64,000 bases of DNA from Siniperca chuatsi (taxonomy: Eukaryota; Chordata; Actinopteri; Centrarchiformes; Sinipercidae): assembly GCF_020085105.1 (NCBI RefSeq), contig NC_058051.1, positions 26,338,955-26,402,954 on the forward strand, in the 5' to 3' direction. The notes under the pieces are model-generated. The model ran no database searches. It saw only the letters and a program-made list of their open reading frames with translations, and had not been told where the DNA came from. The position numbers were made by a program, and so were the translations under genes. Below, in pieces: positions 63,657-64,000 of the stretch (positions are counted from its first letter, which is position 1; every line of letters begins with the position of its first letter).

Positions 63657-64000
63657 CTGGTTTGTTGCCACATGTCAAAAAAAGTTTTTGAAAAAACAAC
63701 TCATTAGATAATGATACTTTATGTCAGAAACAAAAGGTGACACCGGCATAGTATTCAACAGTAAATAAAAGGGGCATTATGAAATAAATAAACACATGAA
63801 TAAATTGTGTGAAATATATAACTGAAACAAGAAATTGTGAAATGACTGAAGAAATTATTATAACTCAACTCATTATTCTGAAATGTTTTTTCATTATTCT
63901 TATTGAAATAATAACAGTTTTATTGGATGTAATTATCATTTCACAGATACCCTTATTCACTCTTTAAGCTTGCAAGCTCAACAACTGCTACCAAATGTAA
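63657..64000 (-). other. Sequence upstream of the vwa5b1 first coding exon
   Basis: It lies on the 5' side of an apparent acceptor (CAG at 63657-63659 in reverse sense), so most of it is probably an intron leading to an untranslated exon outside the window. AT-rich, with no other feature seen. Confidence 0.4.

Noticed and set aside
1..64000. CRISPR arrays, operons, prophage or bacterial defence systems
   Set aside because: None seen. Regular repeats in the window are microsatellites or transposons, and gene structure is eukaryotic throughout.

Overview
This is a vertebrate nuclear window, almost certainly from a spiny-rayed (percomorph) teleost fish. The evidence is: spliced genes whose proteins align end to end with vertebrate families; long AT-rich introns and intergenic DNA; and dense teleost interspersed repeats (a TTAA-flanked fold-back MITE, hAT-type elements with 8-bp target duplications, LINE-2 type retroposons ending in TTA repeats, and a 'GCTAACATGCTAAC' medium repeat). 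No operons, CRISPR arrays, phage or bacterial features are present.

Three protein-coding genes are supported. fam43b (minus, 12566-13588) is a single-exon PTB/PID-domain gene. mul1 (plus, 27904-29703, four coding exons, 352 aa) is the mitochondrial outer-membrane RING E3 ligase. vwa5b1 (minus, 42885-63638, 21 coding exons, 1288 aa) is a VIT + von Willebrand factor A protein. I reconstructed exon boundaries by hand. All phases close, and the summed lengths are exact multiples of three for both spliced genes. One vwa5b1 intron uses a GC donor (GC-AG intron).

Layout: 1-12.5 kb is gene-poor DNA with a MADF-domain transposon fragment, a rearranged local duplication and a possible solo LTR. 12.5-14 kb is fam43b. 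14-27 kb is intergenic DNA with two LINE-2 fragments, nested repeats and a hAT element. 27.1-29.7 kb is a second hAT element followed 97 bp later by the mul1 start codon. 29.7-42.9 kb is a gene desert with a decayed but nearly full-length LINE-2 (including an SGNH-hydrolase-like ORF1), an antisense LINE and the probable vwa5b1 3' UTR. 42.9-63.6 kb is vwa5b1, with repeats in its introns. The last 0.35 kb leads toward an upstream non-coding exon outside the window.

Gene order and orientation (vwa5b1 - mul1 - fam43b, after flipping) match human 1p36.12 as I know it, so this is an ancient syntenic block and not an operon-like system. CAMK2N1, which lies between VWA5B1 and MUL1 in human, is not recognisable here. 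I found no convincing undescribed biological system. The most interesting points are the GC-AG intron, transposon insertions at the mul1 5' end, repeated insertion at one site inside an older repeat, and the apparent absence of camk2n1.
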